A stretch of 63,582 bases of DNA, taken from positions 1 through 63,582 of the forward strand of contig NZ_JAGIZA010000024.1 of NCBI RefSeq assembly GCF_017813365.1. The letters run 5' to 3'. This DNA is from Roseomonas indoligenes. GTDB taxonomy: Bacteria > Pseudomonadota > Alphaproteobacteria > Acetobacterales > Acetobacteraceae. Shown piece after piece: positions 1 through 9,011 of this stretch (position 1 is its first letter; each line of letters begins with the position of its first letter). Under the pieces are notes generated by a model, which was not told where the DNA came from, searched no databases, and worked only from the letters and a program-made list of their open reading frames with translations. The position numbers and the translations under genes are program-made.

Positions 1-99
1 GCCATGAAGGGCAACGTCGTCCTCGACCTCCGCAACGCATGGGACCCCGAGGCCTTCCGCGAGTGCGGCTTCCAGTACAGCTCCATCGGACGACAGTAA
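1..99 (+). CDS. UDP-glucose 6-dehydrogenase, C-terminal fragment
   Basis: Only the last 32 codons lie in the window; the gene begins before base 1 and stops with TAA at 97-99. The tail contains NVVLDLRNAWDPEAFRECGF, which matches the conserved end of UDP-glucose/GDP-mannose dehydrogenases (a [FL]D.RN..DP motif, then an aromatic residue and a GR near the end). These NAD-dependent enzymes oxidise UDP-glucose to UDP-glucuronate for capsule or exopolysaccharide. The two glycosyltransferase genes 3 kb downstream fit a polysaccharide locus. Which nucleotide sugar is used cannot be told from this fragment. Confidence 0.8.
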   Translation, partial: AMKGNVVLDLRNAWDPEAFRECGFQYSSIGRQ

Positions 100-427
100 G
101 AAAAGCACCAGCCAGGCCAGCGCTGAGGAGCAATGGTGAATGGGGTCTGGAGCGCCGCTCCTGAATTCGAGCGGCTCGAACCACCAACGCCGCGCGCTCG
201 GAGCGGCAGCCGATGGAGCAGCTGGACGACGGCCAATTGCACCATCGGTTCGTGGTGCGTCGATGGATGGGCATGAGGCGCCGGTGGACCGCGGCCCCGC
301 CCTGCGCGGCCATTCCCGATTGCCCCGTTCGCCGGATGGCCGATCCGGTGTGGCGAGCGGCTAGGTCACCAACACCTTCGCGGGTCCCATACCGAGCACG
401 TCGAGTTCAGGAGCGTCCCTCGCCTCT
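100..427. other. Gene-free stretch after the dehydrogenase
   Basis: This stretch separates the dehydrogenase stop from the stop of the convergent DUF1501 gene. Short open frames exist, but their products are Arg/Pro-rich and low in complexity, with no ribosome binding site or recognisable domain. I see no clear terminator hairpin. Confidence 0.5.
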
Positions 428-1618
428 TCAGGTTACGAGCAACCCACCCTTCGGCTTGATCGCCTCACTGTTCGGGAAGGCAACGGCGATCGCGGGATCA
501 GGCAGTTGAAGGTGGCTCGACAGCAGTCCCTTCGCCACCGACCGAAGATCGAGAGTCGGCTGGAGGTCACGCTGCTCTAGTAGCTTGTCCGGGCCCAGAC
601 CCGGCCAGTCCGCCAAGACCCGCCCCCCCGACACCGCGCCGCCCAGCAGGAAAGCGGCACTGCCCGTTCCGTGGTCCGTGCCGTTGCTGCCATTCACGCG
701 CACGGTGCGGCCGAATTCCGTCATGACCAGGACGACCGTGGTCGACCAGGCCGCTCCCAGGCTCAGACGCAGCGCGTCCAGCCCATCATCCAGCTGAGCG
801 AGAATGGGCACCAGACGATTGGCCTGGTTCTGGTGCGTATCCCAGCCGCCGATTTCCATTGCGGCCACGCGTGGACCATCCTGGGCCGCCATGAGGCGTC
901 CGGCGGCGCTCGCCAGCTCGGCAAAGCCGCCGCGCTGCTCGTTGCGGGGCACCACGCCGGCGGTGAAGCCGCGCGCCCGCAATCCCTCGGCCAGGGCCGG
1001 GCCGATCAAAGGGTCGGCGTGGTTCAGCTCCATCAGCTGGCTGTAGACGTCGTTCGGGGGGCGATCCGTACGAGAGGGGGTATACATCCCGACCGGCTCG
1101 GCACCGCGCAGGATCAGCGGCAGATCCGCGCCGATCGCGAAGGCCTCCCTGTTCCGCGCGTTCATCTGGGCGGGCCGGCTTGCCAGAGCCCGGTTCAGCC
1201 AGCCCGAGGCCATGCGCTGCTCCGCCCCGCTCTCCAGCATATCCTGCGCCTCGAAATGGCTGCGGGAACGAGTGGGACCGCAAACGGCATGCAGCGGCAT
1301 GAGCTGACCGCTCGTGAACATGGCGTGCATCTTCGTGAGGCGTGGATGCAGCCCGAAAAAGCCGCCGAGATCGAGCAGCCCGCCTGCGGCACCCGGCTCC
1401 GGCGAGGCGAGCGACCCGCGTAGGCCAGCCAGGGCCGGATCGCCGTATGGTTGGACCGCCGAGAGGCCATCCAGCGCACCGCGCAGCAGAACAACGACGA
1501 AGCGCTGCCCCCCACCCGGCCCTGCGGCGAAAGCCAGGCGGGAATTGCCGAACACCGCTGCCGTCGCGAGGCCGAGCAGGAAGCCGCGCCGGCCGATCCC
1601 GGGAGAGTGGTGCCTCAT
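428..1618 (-). CDS. DUF1501 family Tat-exported protein
   Basis: A 396-residue protein with an N-terminal twin-arginine signal (GRRGFLLGLATAAVFG, about residues 9-24, then a cleavage region ending LAFA). The mature part begins with the DUF1501 hallmark RFVVVLLRGALDGLSAV and carries the later motifs GGWDTHQNQ and MTEFGRTVRVNGSNGTDHG. The family resembles sulfatase/alkaline phosphatase-fold proteins and is exported folded, but no substrate is established. The start codon overlaps the TGA of the upstream DUF1800 gene (ATGA at 1615-1618), so the two are translationally coupled. This DUF1800-DUF1501 pairing is common in bacteria. Confidence 0.9.
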   Translation of the reverse strand: MRHHSPGIGRRGFLLGLATAAVFGNSRLAFAAGPGGGQRFVVVLLRGALDGLSAVQPYGDPALAGLRGSLASPEPGAAGGLLDLGGFFGLHPRLTKMHAMFTSGQLMPLHAVCGPTRSRSHFEAQDMLESGAEQRMASGWLNRALASRPAQMNARNREAFAIGADLPLILRGAEPVGMYTPSRTDRPPNDVYSQLMELNHADPLIGPALAEGLRARGFTAGVVPRNEQRGGFAELASAAGRLMAAQDGPRVAAMEIGGWDTHQNQANRLVPILAQLDDGLDALRLSLGAAWSTTVVLVMTEFGRTVRVNGSNGTDHGTGSAAFLLGGAVSGGRVLADWPGLGPDKLLEQRDLQPTLDLRSVAKGLLSSHLQLPDPAIAVAFPNSEAIKPKGGLLVT

Positions 1619-2931
1619 CGCCGCTGGAACTCCGGGCTGCCGAGAAGGAAGGTGAGCGCCTCGCGATTGGAGCCTGCGCGCAACACGGCTTCACGCGTCG
1701 ATGCGGAGGCGAGCGGGCCGAGAGTGACGTCGAGCGCCTGCCGCGCATCAGTCCGGGAGAAGCGGCCGGCCAGGTCGTAGGCCCAGTCCAGGCGGAGCAG
1801 CAGGCCCTCGGGGCTCGCCCAGCCCTCGGCCTTATCCGGCCAGCCGTTCGGACCGACGGCATTCCAGACGCCCTGCCCCAGCGCCTGAGAGGTGTCCGAG
1901 GCCGTTTTGGCCGCCTCGGCACCGGCGCCGAGCGCCCGCAGCCACGCGATCGAAATATCCAGCGGGGAGCGCAGCTTGGACAGGGAGCGATCCCACGCCT
2001 CAGGCAGGGCCACCAACTCTCGAGTAACGGCGCCGAGATCGCCGCCCGTCGCTCGCAGCAGCCTCGCCAGGCGGTCCACGACAGGCGTCGGCGGCTCATC
2101 AGCGACAAAATGCCGCGCGAGCTTCAGCGCGACGTGACGCTGGGTGGAGGGATGGTTCGCCAGCCACTCGAATGCGGCGTCGATTGAGGCCGCGCCTTCT
2201 ACAAACGTCTTCCCGAGAATGGTGCGGGTGCCCGGCTCGTGACGGGCCGCCCGGAAGATGGTGCCGCGCGGTTCCTGCCTCGTTTGGACCGTGAGGCCGG
2301 TGAGCAGGCGCGCGAATTCGGTCACGTCCGCCTGGGTGTAGCCCGCCGCGGGGGTGAGAGTGTGCAGTTCCAGGATTTCACGCGCTAGGTTCTCGTTCAG
2401 CCCAACCTTGCGGCTGAGGCCGACGGGACTGTTCGGCCCCACGGATGCGGCCTGGTTGAGATAGGCCAGCATGGCGGGATGAAGGACCGCGGCACGCAAG
2501 AGATCGACGAACCGGCCCGTGACATGCGGCCGAATAGCAGTCCGAACGTAATCTCCCGCCAGCACGGCCACCGTGCGGCCACCACGCAGGCTGATCGTGA
2601 AGTGGTTTGCCCAGAATGCGACCAGACGCTCCCGGAACGGGGTGGGGGTGACGATCAGGCGGGCGAGATAGGCCAGCACTTCCGCATCGGGGATCTGCCG
2701 CCTGGGGAGGGACGGTGCTTCACCAGGAACGGAGGGACCGCCCGAGGTCGAAAGGATTGCGAGCAAACCGTCCAGCTTGGGCTCGGCTTCCGACCCTTTC
2801 AGCGGTTGTGGCGGGTCCGGCGGAGCGTCAAGCTGGGCTAGCAGCCAGTCTCGTGTGCTTCCCGCCATCTCAAAATCGGGACGAGCGCCGAGTCCAAATC
2901 GGATTGCTGCGATGTGACTTGGCGACGACAT
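1615..2931 (-). CDS. DUF1800 family protein
   Basis: A 438-residue protein recognised as DUF1800 by the opening AAIRFGLGARP, by FWANHFTIS in the first third, by the NENLAREILELHTL block and by the later HVALKLARHFVADEPP. It is the first gene of a two-gene operon and overlaps the DUF1501 gene by four bases. DUF1800 has no assigned biochemical role; its steady partnership with exported DUF1501 proteins suggests they act together, which is inference. No strong signal peptide is visible at this start. Confidence 0.9.
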   Translation of the reverse strand: MSSPSHIAAIRFGLGARPDFEMAGSTRDWLLAQLDAPPDPPQPLKGSEAEPKLDGLLAILSTSGGPSVPGEAPSLPRRQIPDAEVLAYLARLIVTPTPFRERLVAFWANHFTISLRGGRTVAVLAGDYVRTAIRPHVTGRFVDLLRAAVLHPAMLAYLNQAASVGPNSPVGLSRKVGLNENLAREILELHTLTPAAGYTQADVTEFARLLTGLTVQTRQEPRGTIFRAARHEPGTRTILGKTFVEGAASIDAAFEWLANHPSTQRHVALKLARHFVADEPPTPVVDRLARLLRATGGDLGAVTRELVALPEAWDRSLSKLRSPLDISIAWLRALGAGAEAAKTASDTSQALGQGVWNAVGPNGWPDKAEGWASPEGLLLRLDWAYDLAGRFSRTDARQALDVTLGPLASASTREAVLRAGSNREALTFLLGSPEFQRR

Positions 2932-3335
2932 GTCTCACAACCTAACCCAGTGGGCAGATCCCGAGAACAGCGGCGTTGTTTCGTAATGCATCAAGGTGCC
3001 ACTTCCCGAAAAGGGGGATCGGCCCGCCCGAGCCGGTGAAGGCTGAAGGTTGACCCGTCCCTTGTCGGCGAATTTGGCCGAATTGCCGCCGGGAGGGTCC
3101 GCTTTCCTCGCCCATCAGCGCAATTCACCGCCGTGATTCTGAGTTTCGTGCGCGCCGTCTTCATCAAGGGCAGTTAGGTGCCGACTGGCTTCTGGCCCGC
3201 GCCATCCTGGCGCTGCAGAAACAGCCGGTACCAATCTGATTTACGTATGCGATCTCGGACGGAAATCCTTGGGAAGCGGTAAACCTAGCACGAGCTGACC
3301 GACCCGCCGGCACCACTTACCGGCGGCGGTTGCCC
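2932..3335. other. Intergenic region, no gene recognised
   Basis: About 400 bases between the DUF1800 start and the stop of the glycosyltransferase gene. It should hold the promoter of the DUF1800-DUF1501 operon, but I cannot point to convincing -35/-10 boxes. No open frame here has a recognisable product. Confidence 0.4.
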
Positions 3336-6056
3336 TTAAGATTTTCGAACAGCCCAATCCTGCGCATTGTGAACCCCCGCATCCGCCAAGCGCGACATGT
3401 GCAGCTCGTAGCTGAAGTTGCTGCTGACATAATTCAGGGCTCGGTTCACTTGCGCTGCATAGGCTTCATCATTGGCGTGCAGCGCCTTCGCAAGACCGAC
3501 GACTTCTTCCGGTTCCGCATAGATCGCCGCGTCCTGGAACAAGGGCCTGTAAACCGGGGGCAGGATGACAGGCACACCGACCGCCATTGCCTCGATGATC
3601 GACCGACCGAAGGACTCGATCCAGTCTGGGTGGGTGAAATAAACGAAGACATCGACCTCCGCGAGGAATGCGCGCGGGGAGCGCGCCCCGAAGTCATAGA
3701 CCGTCCAGTTCTGAGGGACGTGGCCAATGAGGGACGCCGGTGTCGAAGCGCCGCCGAGTACGTGAACCTCCACATCGTCGCTCTCGGGATAGGTCAGCAA
3801 GACCAATTCCCGGGTATTCGGCCACTTGACCATATTGTCCCGCGAATGCCGCCCGATCCGGAGGCGATCCTTCGCACTCCGCGTCCTCGGTCCACGGAAC
3901 CAGCCACCGAAGTCGATGATGTTGTACCAATCATCCGGTGAGAGTTTGATGTGGTCCAATTCGTGACTGTGATGGTCGTTCAAAGCGTCCCGAACGAGTG
4001 GACCGATCGGGTACCATTCCGCGTCCTTGCCGAAAAAGCGCCGGCAGTTCTCCGCGGCTTCACGCATCGTGAACCGAACATCTCCCTCTCCGGAGTAATC
4101 GCTAAGAGGGGTTTGGTTGACGATCACGTTCACCTTGGAAGCATTCACCTTCGGCAGGAATCGTTGAAAGTGCTGCAACACCGGTGGATAGCGAACAATC
4201 AGGAGATCACAGGACGCTTCCTCACCATAGACCAGGCAGTTCAGTTCGCTGACATCCATCTTTTCCCGGAAGACGTTGAGGAAGTTCCTTCTCGGGTCGA
4301 TATCGTAGCGGAACATCTGCATGATCGCGGTATTCAGGCCAAACTTATTCTGACAGAGGAGCTCTTCGATGCTCGAACGTGTGCTGCCACCCGTCATACG
4401 GAAATCCGAGGCGATGATGACGTCGAAATGCCTCGGCTTCAAAGGAAGCTTTCTTTGCGGCAGCATTGGATAGGGTGCCGGGAACGACCGCTTAGAGTGA
4501 TCCTTCCCATATCGGAGCTTCTGTGGATCCTCGTGCACCGAAGTGTAGGAATCCAGATACGCGTACCTGGCTCCGAAATGCGCTCCTTCAATGCCGAAGA
4601 ATTCGTTGGCCACGATACTGGATGACGATATGCGCTGAAACGAGAGAGGGCCCGTTTTCATCATTCCAAGGCCGGTCTTGGGTGCCAGGGTCTGGATGCG
4701 CTTCAGCATCTCGGTGTCCGCCCCGAAGCGGACAGTATCCCAGTATCCCAGCTTGTCCCTGACCGCAGCGGCCCGGAACATGAGGGAGGACGTGTTGAGC
4801 GTCGTCAGATCGCCATTCTGATTCGGGCGCTCAAAAATCAGGTCCACCGTTGCCCTTGCCTGCTTGGAGGTGCACGCAAGCATGGCTTCATTCGCCAGGA
4901 GAAATTCGGCCTGGGTTCGCAGCTTGATCGGGTGGGACCAATCATCGGCATCATGGATGGTGGCAATGGCGCCACTGGCCTCGTCCAATCCCCGGTTGCG
5001 TGCGACATAGGCGCCGCCGTTCTTTTCCATTTTGATGAGGCGAACGCGATCGTCGCTTTTCGCGATTCTCCGAACGACCGCGCGTGTCTGGTCGGTACTG
5101 CAATCGTCAATGACGAGGATTTCGAGCTTGCGCCAACTCTGCAGGAGCAGTGAACGCAGCGTTGTCGGAATAGTACGCTCGGCATTGTACGCGGCGATGA
5201 TGACGGAGATAAGTGGCTCGGACTCATCATTTCCCGAAGCGGTACTTGTGCCGGTCAACTGATCGTACAGCTCCGTGGAAAGCGACTCATCAAGCCTGAC
5301 CGGCGGTATGCCGGTCTCCTCCAGGGCAGTGTTGATGAGGGCGAGACGCTCTCCGTTGTCCGTTGCAAAATTGGCTTGCGCCAGGAGGAAATCGGTGTTG
5401 TTCGCGGTCGCCCGCCTCTCCGGGCGGAGAGCTATTCCGTCCGATTTGTGGTTCAGTCCGTGAAGGCACAGGCTCTGCAGCGTGAGGGCCTGGGTGAATT
5501 CAACATCGTCCTGGGCTGTCGAAAGGCAAACCTCAGATAGCCGGTAGGCCTGCTCAAAATCGGAAGGAGAGCGTCTTCTGTAATGCCAGAGTAGCAGCGT
5601 CTTGGCCGCCAGGAAGCGCTCGACCGGCTGGATGCTCTGAGAAAGTTTTGTCAACTCGTCGATTGGCAGGTCTACGAACCCGCAGGGGTACATTTTCAGC
5701 GCGATCTGGGATACCCTCTGGCGCGCCCTCTCCCTGCGCTGCTGAAGGTCTTCCAGACATTGAAGCCGGCCTTCGTTCTTTCCATGCAAGATATAGTGGA
5801 TAAGAGGATTCAGGCCGGAATCCCGGACGTCCGGGTATCTGTCAAGATAGAAGTTTGTATCAAATCCGTTCCGAGGGCGCCGGCCCATCCTCGCACCGTA
5901 AAGAAGGTAATGCTCGAACGGGTCCATTCCCGCGAGCTGGACGTCCGGGTACTCGGCCAGATACCACTTGGGATGCATCTGCTTTGATTTCTTGATAACA
6001 CTAACTTCAGCCTCCAGAGACAGAGGTTTCGACTTTTTGAAATCGTCAACTCCCAT
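3336..6056 (-). CDS. Two-domain glycosyltransferase (GT2 plus GT4-like)
   Basis: A 906-residue protein. Residues about 30-100 hold two copies of a short repeat of the form (W/F)YL.(E/R)YPDV...G..P..HY(L/I)L.G, often seen at the front of large cell-surface glycosyltransferases. Residues about 280-480 form a family 2 transferase: SVIIAAYNAERTIP, VIDDCSTDQT, NGGAYVARNRGLD and the DxD-type DADDWSHP. The C-terminal part ends in a GT4-like domain with ESFGRSIIEAMAVGVPVILP. It probably adds sugars to an extracellular polysaccharide at the cytoplasmic face. GC content looks clearly lower than in the surrounding 70%-plus genes, which suggests transfer. A second sugar-related gene lies 26 bases upstream in the same direction. 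Confidence 0.85.
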   Translation of the reverse strand: MGVDDFKKSKPLSLEAEVSVIKKSKQMHPKWYLAEYPDVQLAGMDPFEHYLLYGARMGRRPRNGFDTNFYLDRYPDVRDSGLNPLIHYILHGKNEGRLQCLEDLQQRRERARQRVSQIALKMYPCGFVDLPIDELTKLSQSIQPVERFLAAKTLLLWHYRRRSPSDFEQAYRLSEVCLSTAQDDVEFTQALTLQSLCLHGLNHKSDGIALRPERRATANNTDFLLAQANFATDNGERLALINTALEETGIPPVRLDESLSTELYDQLTGTSTASGNDESEPLISVIIAAYNAERTIPTTLRSLLLQSWRKLEILVIDDCSTDQTRAVVRRIAKSDDRVRLIKMEKNGGAYVARNRGLDEASGAIATIHDADDWSHPIKLRTQAEFLLANEAMLACTSKQARATVDLIFERPNQNGDLTTLNTSSLMFRAAAVRDKLGYWDTVRFGADTEMLKRIQTLAPKTGLGMMKTGPLSFQRISSSSIVANEFFGIEGAHFGARYAYLDSYTSVHEDPQKLRYGKDHSKRSFPAPYPMLPQRKLPLKPRHFDVIIASDFRMTGGSTRSSIEELLCQNKFGLNTAIMQMFRYDIDPRRNFLNVFREKMDVSELNCLVYGEEASCDLLIVRYPPVLQHFQRFLPKVNASKVNVIVNQTPLSDYSGEGDVRFTMREAAENCRRFFGKDAEWYPIGPLVRDALNDHHSHELDHIKLSPDDWYNIIDFGGWFRGPRTRSAKDRLRIGRHSRDNMVKWPNTRELVLLTYPESDDVEVHVLGGASTPASLIGHVPQNWTVYDFGARSPRAFLAEVDVFVYFTHPDWIESFGRSIIEAMAVGVPVILPPVYRPLFQDAAIYAEPEEVVGLAKALHANDEAYAAQVNRALNYVSSNFSYELHMSRLADAGVHNAQDWAVRKS

Positions 6057-6082
6057 CGATTATCTCCTCTGTCTGGCTCGTG

Positions 6083-6892
6083 TCAGCGCTGAATGCGGAG
6101 CAGCGGAAAGACCTTTGCAATCTCACTCAGCTCGACTTTCTCGGCAGTCTCCTCAATCCGTTCCTCAGAAAACTGGGCTTCGAACCGTAGCGGCCGGCTC
6201 GGGTCGAACACGCCGTCGTCTCCGAGGAAGCTCAGGTTGGAGCCGTGATTCTTGATATAGACGACGTGCGGTTCCCGGGACTTCTGCCAGGCTCCGCCGA
6301 ACCGCTCGATAAGCTTCTGCCAGAGCTTATGGCTCATCGGGACCTTTGAAAGACCGTCCCCGTCCAGGTTGGTTCCACCCTTGCCATTCGCGCCGAAAAA
6401 GAGAGCGCAGGCACTGCCGCAGAACTGATCGAACCGCTCCCGCAGATAGATTTCCTGCGTCTTCTCGTTGAACACGTAGCCTACGCGGAAAATGATGGAT
6501 GTGTTCCCCTTTGACCTGATGTGGGACACGATCGAGTTGCTCACGACGTCGTCGGCATCCAGCACGAAGAGGTGGCAGCTGCCGTCCTTCGAGGCGTGCT
6601 CCACCAGGGCGCCCATCTTTCGATGCTTGTCCTGACGCCGCTCCATCTTGCTCGCGTCGTTCGCGGGCGGCGGGGTATCGGATTGCAGAAAGGTGACTTT
6701 CTCGAGCAGATTGTCGGAAGAAAGCTTTAGTTCCGGAACCTCATGGCAAGCGATCACCACCCTGACATCAGCATCCTCATTCAACAGGCAGCTTTCAACG
6801 GTCCTGCTTACCAGGGAGCATGTCAGTTCCCAGTTCGGGCTCACTTGTTTGGAAAGCAGCGGTATGCCGAAGTAAAATGCAGAGCCGGACAT
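6083..6892 (-). CDS. Putative glycosyltransferase (GT-A-like, unassigned)
   Basis: About 269 residues from the ATG at 6892, which I chose because AGGAGG lies at 6898-6903 with good spacing. An in-frame ATG 24 bases upstream (6916) has no such site. The product starts MSGSAFYFGIPLLSK and has LFVLDADDVVSN near its middle, a DxD-like motif typical of nucleotide-sugar-binding GT-A folds; the early VRVVIACHEVPE also fits. It most likely forms an operon with the downstream two-domain transferase. Family assignment is uncertain, and the substrate cannot be deduced. Base composition is as low in GC as its partner. Confidence 0.6.
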   Translation of the reverse strand: MSGSAFYFGIPLLSKQVSPNWELTCSLVSRTVESCLLNEDADVRVVIACHEVPELKLSSDNLLEKVTFLQSDTPPPANDASKMERRQDKHRKMGALVEHASKDGSCHLFVLDADDVVSNSIVSHIRSKGNTSIIFRVGYVFNEKTQEIYLRERFDQFCGSACALFFGANGKGGTNLDGDGLSKVPMSHKLWQKLIERFGGAWQKSREPHVVYIKNHGSNLSFLGDDGVFDPSRPLRFEAQFSEERIEETAEKVELSEIAKVFPLLRIQR

Positions 6893-7638
6893 CAAAGCCT
6901 CCTCACGATCCGCCATGCTTCAGAAACCCCCGATAGGTGGGAGCAAGGTATGGCCGCGCGTGACGTTAGGTGATCGCCGTATCACATTTTGATCTTACCG
7001 CAAACGGCGGTTCCGAGCATGCGGGGCGGCCTGAACTGAGCCTGCTGCGCATGGCTTGCCGGCCGATCGGACGCTTTGCCGGTTTTCACCTCGGGCCAGC
7101 ACCGCTCCTCAGACCGCAAGCGGCATTCGGACATGTCATGACCGTGACTGGCGGCGTGGCGGGGCACCGCTTCCCGGGGTGGGTTGCCACTGACTTGGCC
7201 GCGGCGGCAACCGACCGATACGGCCTGGCTCGCAGGACCTGCTTGTGGGGCCGACGAGCCTCATAGGCTGGCGCAGGACGCGGCGAACTGGGCACGCGAC
7301 GCGAGGCGCCGAAGCAGCGCGTGACCGAGTCTGAATGGGGAGAACTGGCAGCCAGCGCCAGCCACCGTCGTTAGGCTGCGCCTTTCGGTTTTCAGAAGTT
7401 CGGAGAGGCGGCCGATCCGAGTACCCTCTCGGCAACAGCGAACGGCACACGGGGGGAGCTCGACGTGCACGCGTTCGATAGATTGCCGTTTGCGCTGACA
7501 GTCGGTCTTCTTGCCTCCTCCCATGAGTTAAGGCTCAAGCCGGCCATGCCCGATGTATCTGATGCGGATACAAAGGTCCTGCTCGCATCAGGGAAGTCAC
7601 GAAAATTGCGCGTTGCCCGCTGGGCATCAACGATTACC
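6893..7638. other. Long gene-poor region
   Basis: About 750 bases upstream of the glycosyltransferase pair and before the BLUF gene. The short frames here give products without domain features or ribosome binding sites. It presumably carries the promoter of the glycosyltransferase operon, but no promoter boxes are convincing. It may be eroded coding DNA; I recognise no fragment. Confidence 0.4.
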
Positions 7639-7662
7639 CGTTGTTTAATTGTTTGCACAACG
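7639..7662. repeat. Inverted repeat upstream of the BLUF gene
   Basis: The arms CGTTGT (7639-7644) and ACAACG (7657-7662) are perfectly inverted around a 12-base AT-rich spacer, about 40 bases before the chosen start of the BLUF gene. The position fits an operator or promoter-overlapping site. No regulator can be named. Confidence 0.4.
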
Positions 7663-7702
7663 ACGGGACGCTCGGGACCGCAGGCCGAGCCAAGGAGTTA
7701 GC

Positions 7703-8146
7703 TTGTCTGCCCAAGAACCACGCTTGTTTCGACTCATTTACAAAAGTACATCCAACATTGCTACGGCAGGGCACCCGTTCAACGAGGACATCCTGAGCAT
7801 CCTCGAACATTCCCGGACACTGAACCCGGTCTACGGAGTGACTGGCGCCCTGATGGCGAGTAACAGCCAGTTCGCCCAGGTTCTCGAAGGGGAACGGGAG
7901 GCCTTGCGCGTCCTGTACGGCAGAATCGCCTGCGATCCGAGGCACCGCTTCTGCACCCTCCTGCAGTTTGAGCCGGTGAATGCCCGCACCTTCGGCGATT
8001 GGTCCATGGCGTTCGTGGACGAAGAGCGTCAGCGGCGCATTCCGTTGTCGGCAAGGCCGCCGGGATCCGATCTGACCCAACCCTCCGTTTCCGCCTCAGG
8101 CATCCTGTCGCTGCTGCAGTTTCTGGCGCGGGAGGGCGAGCCTTAG
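7703..8146 (+). CDS. BLUF-domain blue-light photoreceptor, stand-alone
   Basis: A 147-residue protein consisting of one BLUF domain (FAD-based blue-light sensor) and a short tail. I place the start at TTG 7703 because AAGGAG lies at 7692-7697, five bases upstream; an upstream in-frame ATG (7649) would add an Arg-rich stretch outside the fold. The residues expected around the flavin are present: Tyr13 (RLIYKS), Asn41 (TLNPVYGVTG), Gln59 (FAQVLEGE), and Trp100/Met102 (FGDWSMAF). There is no output domain, so the light signal must go to a separate partner. No neighbouring gene is an obvious partner. Confidence 0.9.
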   Translation: MSAQEPRLFRLIYKSTSNIATAGHPFNEDILSILEHSRTLNPVYGVTGALMASNSQFAQVLEGEREALRVLYGRIACDPRHRFCTLLQFEPVNARTFGDWSMAFVDEERQRRIPLSARPPGSDLTQPSVSASGILSLLQFLAREGEP

Positions 8147-8240
8147 CTGCTCACTCCGCCTTCAGCATTGAATCGGCAGGGGACCCATGAGCGCGTGAAG
8201 GCCAAGTCCTGCCATGGCTAGGCTTGCCGCCCCCCTGCAA

Positions 8241-8285
8241 AGCCAAGCGCCCCGAGGTGATAAGATGCCCGGGGCGCCTGTGGCT
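8241..8285 (+). terminator. Hairpin downstream of the BLUF gene
   Basis: An 8-bp stem GCGCCCCG/CGGGGCGC (8247-8254 and 8270-8277) is enclosed by AGCCA/TGGCT (8241-8245 and 8281-8285). It lies about 95 bases after the BLUF stop and before the stop of the converging small gene. There is no U-tract, so termination is plausible but unproven. Confidence 0.4.
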
Positions 8286-8318
8286 CATGCTAGCCGGTCC
8301 GCGCCGCCACTATCGGAA

Positions 8319-8625
8319 CTACCATCCGACGATCTGGCCTAGGATTTCGCCCGGCCCCTGGCGGCTCTCATCCCGGTATGCATCGCGGCGGCCCTGCTCA
8401 TAGGCTCTGCGCCTCTCGTAGTCAGCATGCCGGCCACGATCATGGTCGCCACGGCGATCGCGTTCCCGGCGATCCCGCTCCGACCATCTCCGCTCCTCAC
8501 GGTTCTCGTGACGCCCACGGCGCCCGTTACCACTCTCGTCTTTCCACGGGTCTGCCAGGGCAAGTCGCTGGCGCCAGCACCACCGTTGCCAGTCCGCCCA
8601 TCAGAAACAGTCGGCTCAGGTTCAG
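8319..8625 (-). pseudogene. Frameshifted gene for a small charged exported protein
   Basis: Two adjacent frames together read as one protein. The upstream frame (from about 8625, or the ATG at 8601) gives a hydrophobic signal sequence, LFLMGGLATVVLAPA. One base further on, the frame ending at TAG 8319-8321 gives LALADPWKDESGNGRRG, followed by a long Arg/Asp/Glu/His-rich tail ending GEILGQIVGW. Removing one base near 8565 joins them and creates a normal signal-peptidase site (ALA then DPW). Small proteins with ADP.KDESG after the signal are familiar from related genomes. It is a recent frameshift or a sequencing error. No ATG fits the N-terminal leader except 8601. Confidence 0.6.
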
Positions 8626-8913
8626 TCCATGGATGAGGAATGGTTCAGTCGTACCCGGCCGGAGAATAACCCGGGGCCTGGCCAACCGACCGAAAACCAG
8701 AGGGGCAGGCTGAAAACGACGGTCTGATCGTCTTTTGAGGTCCGATACGGCGCTGCGAGCCATTCATTAGAATGGGGGATGCTGAAGCCTGAACCAACCA
8801 CGACAGCACTGCTTTTCAGCAGCAGCATTCGCCAGCGTTCGGAACTGAGTGTGAGGGGGATTGTGGGGTGCTGGTCCGCACTGACCATACAACCCTGCAA
8901 AACCAACGCCGGA

Positions 8914-8989
8914 TGGCGTCCCCAAGGGGATTCGAACCCCTGTTACCGCCGTGAGAGGGCGGTGTCCTAGGCCTCTAGACGATGGGGAC
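8914..8989 (-). tRNA. tRNA-Glu (anticodon CTC)
   Basis: On the minus strand this forms a complete 76-base cloverleaf including an encoded CCA (TGG at 8914-8916). The acceptor stem is GTCCCCA paired with TGGGGAC, the D arm is GTCTAGAGGCCTAGGAC, and the anticodon stem CCGCC/GGCGG encloses CTCTCAC, giving anticodon CTC. The T arm is GGGGTTCGAATCCCC. The identity is glutamate. Confidence 0.95.
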
Positions 8990-9011
8990 ATTGGCCGTCG
9001 GGAGGCGCCTT

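Noticed and set aside
2932-3335. A decayed transposase or phage fragment in the gap before the glycosyltransferase pair.
   Set aside because: I could not match any frame to a known transposase end, so I left it as gene-free.
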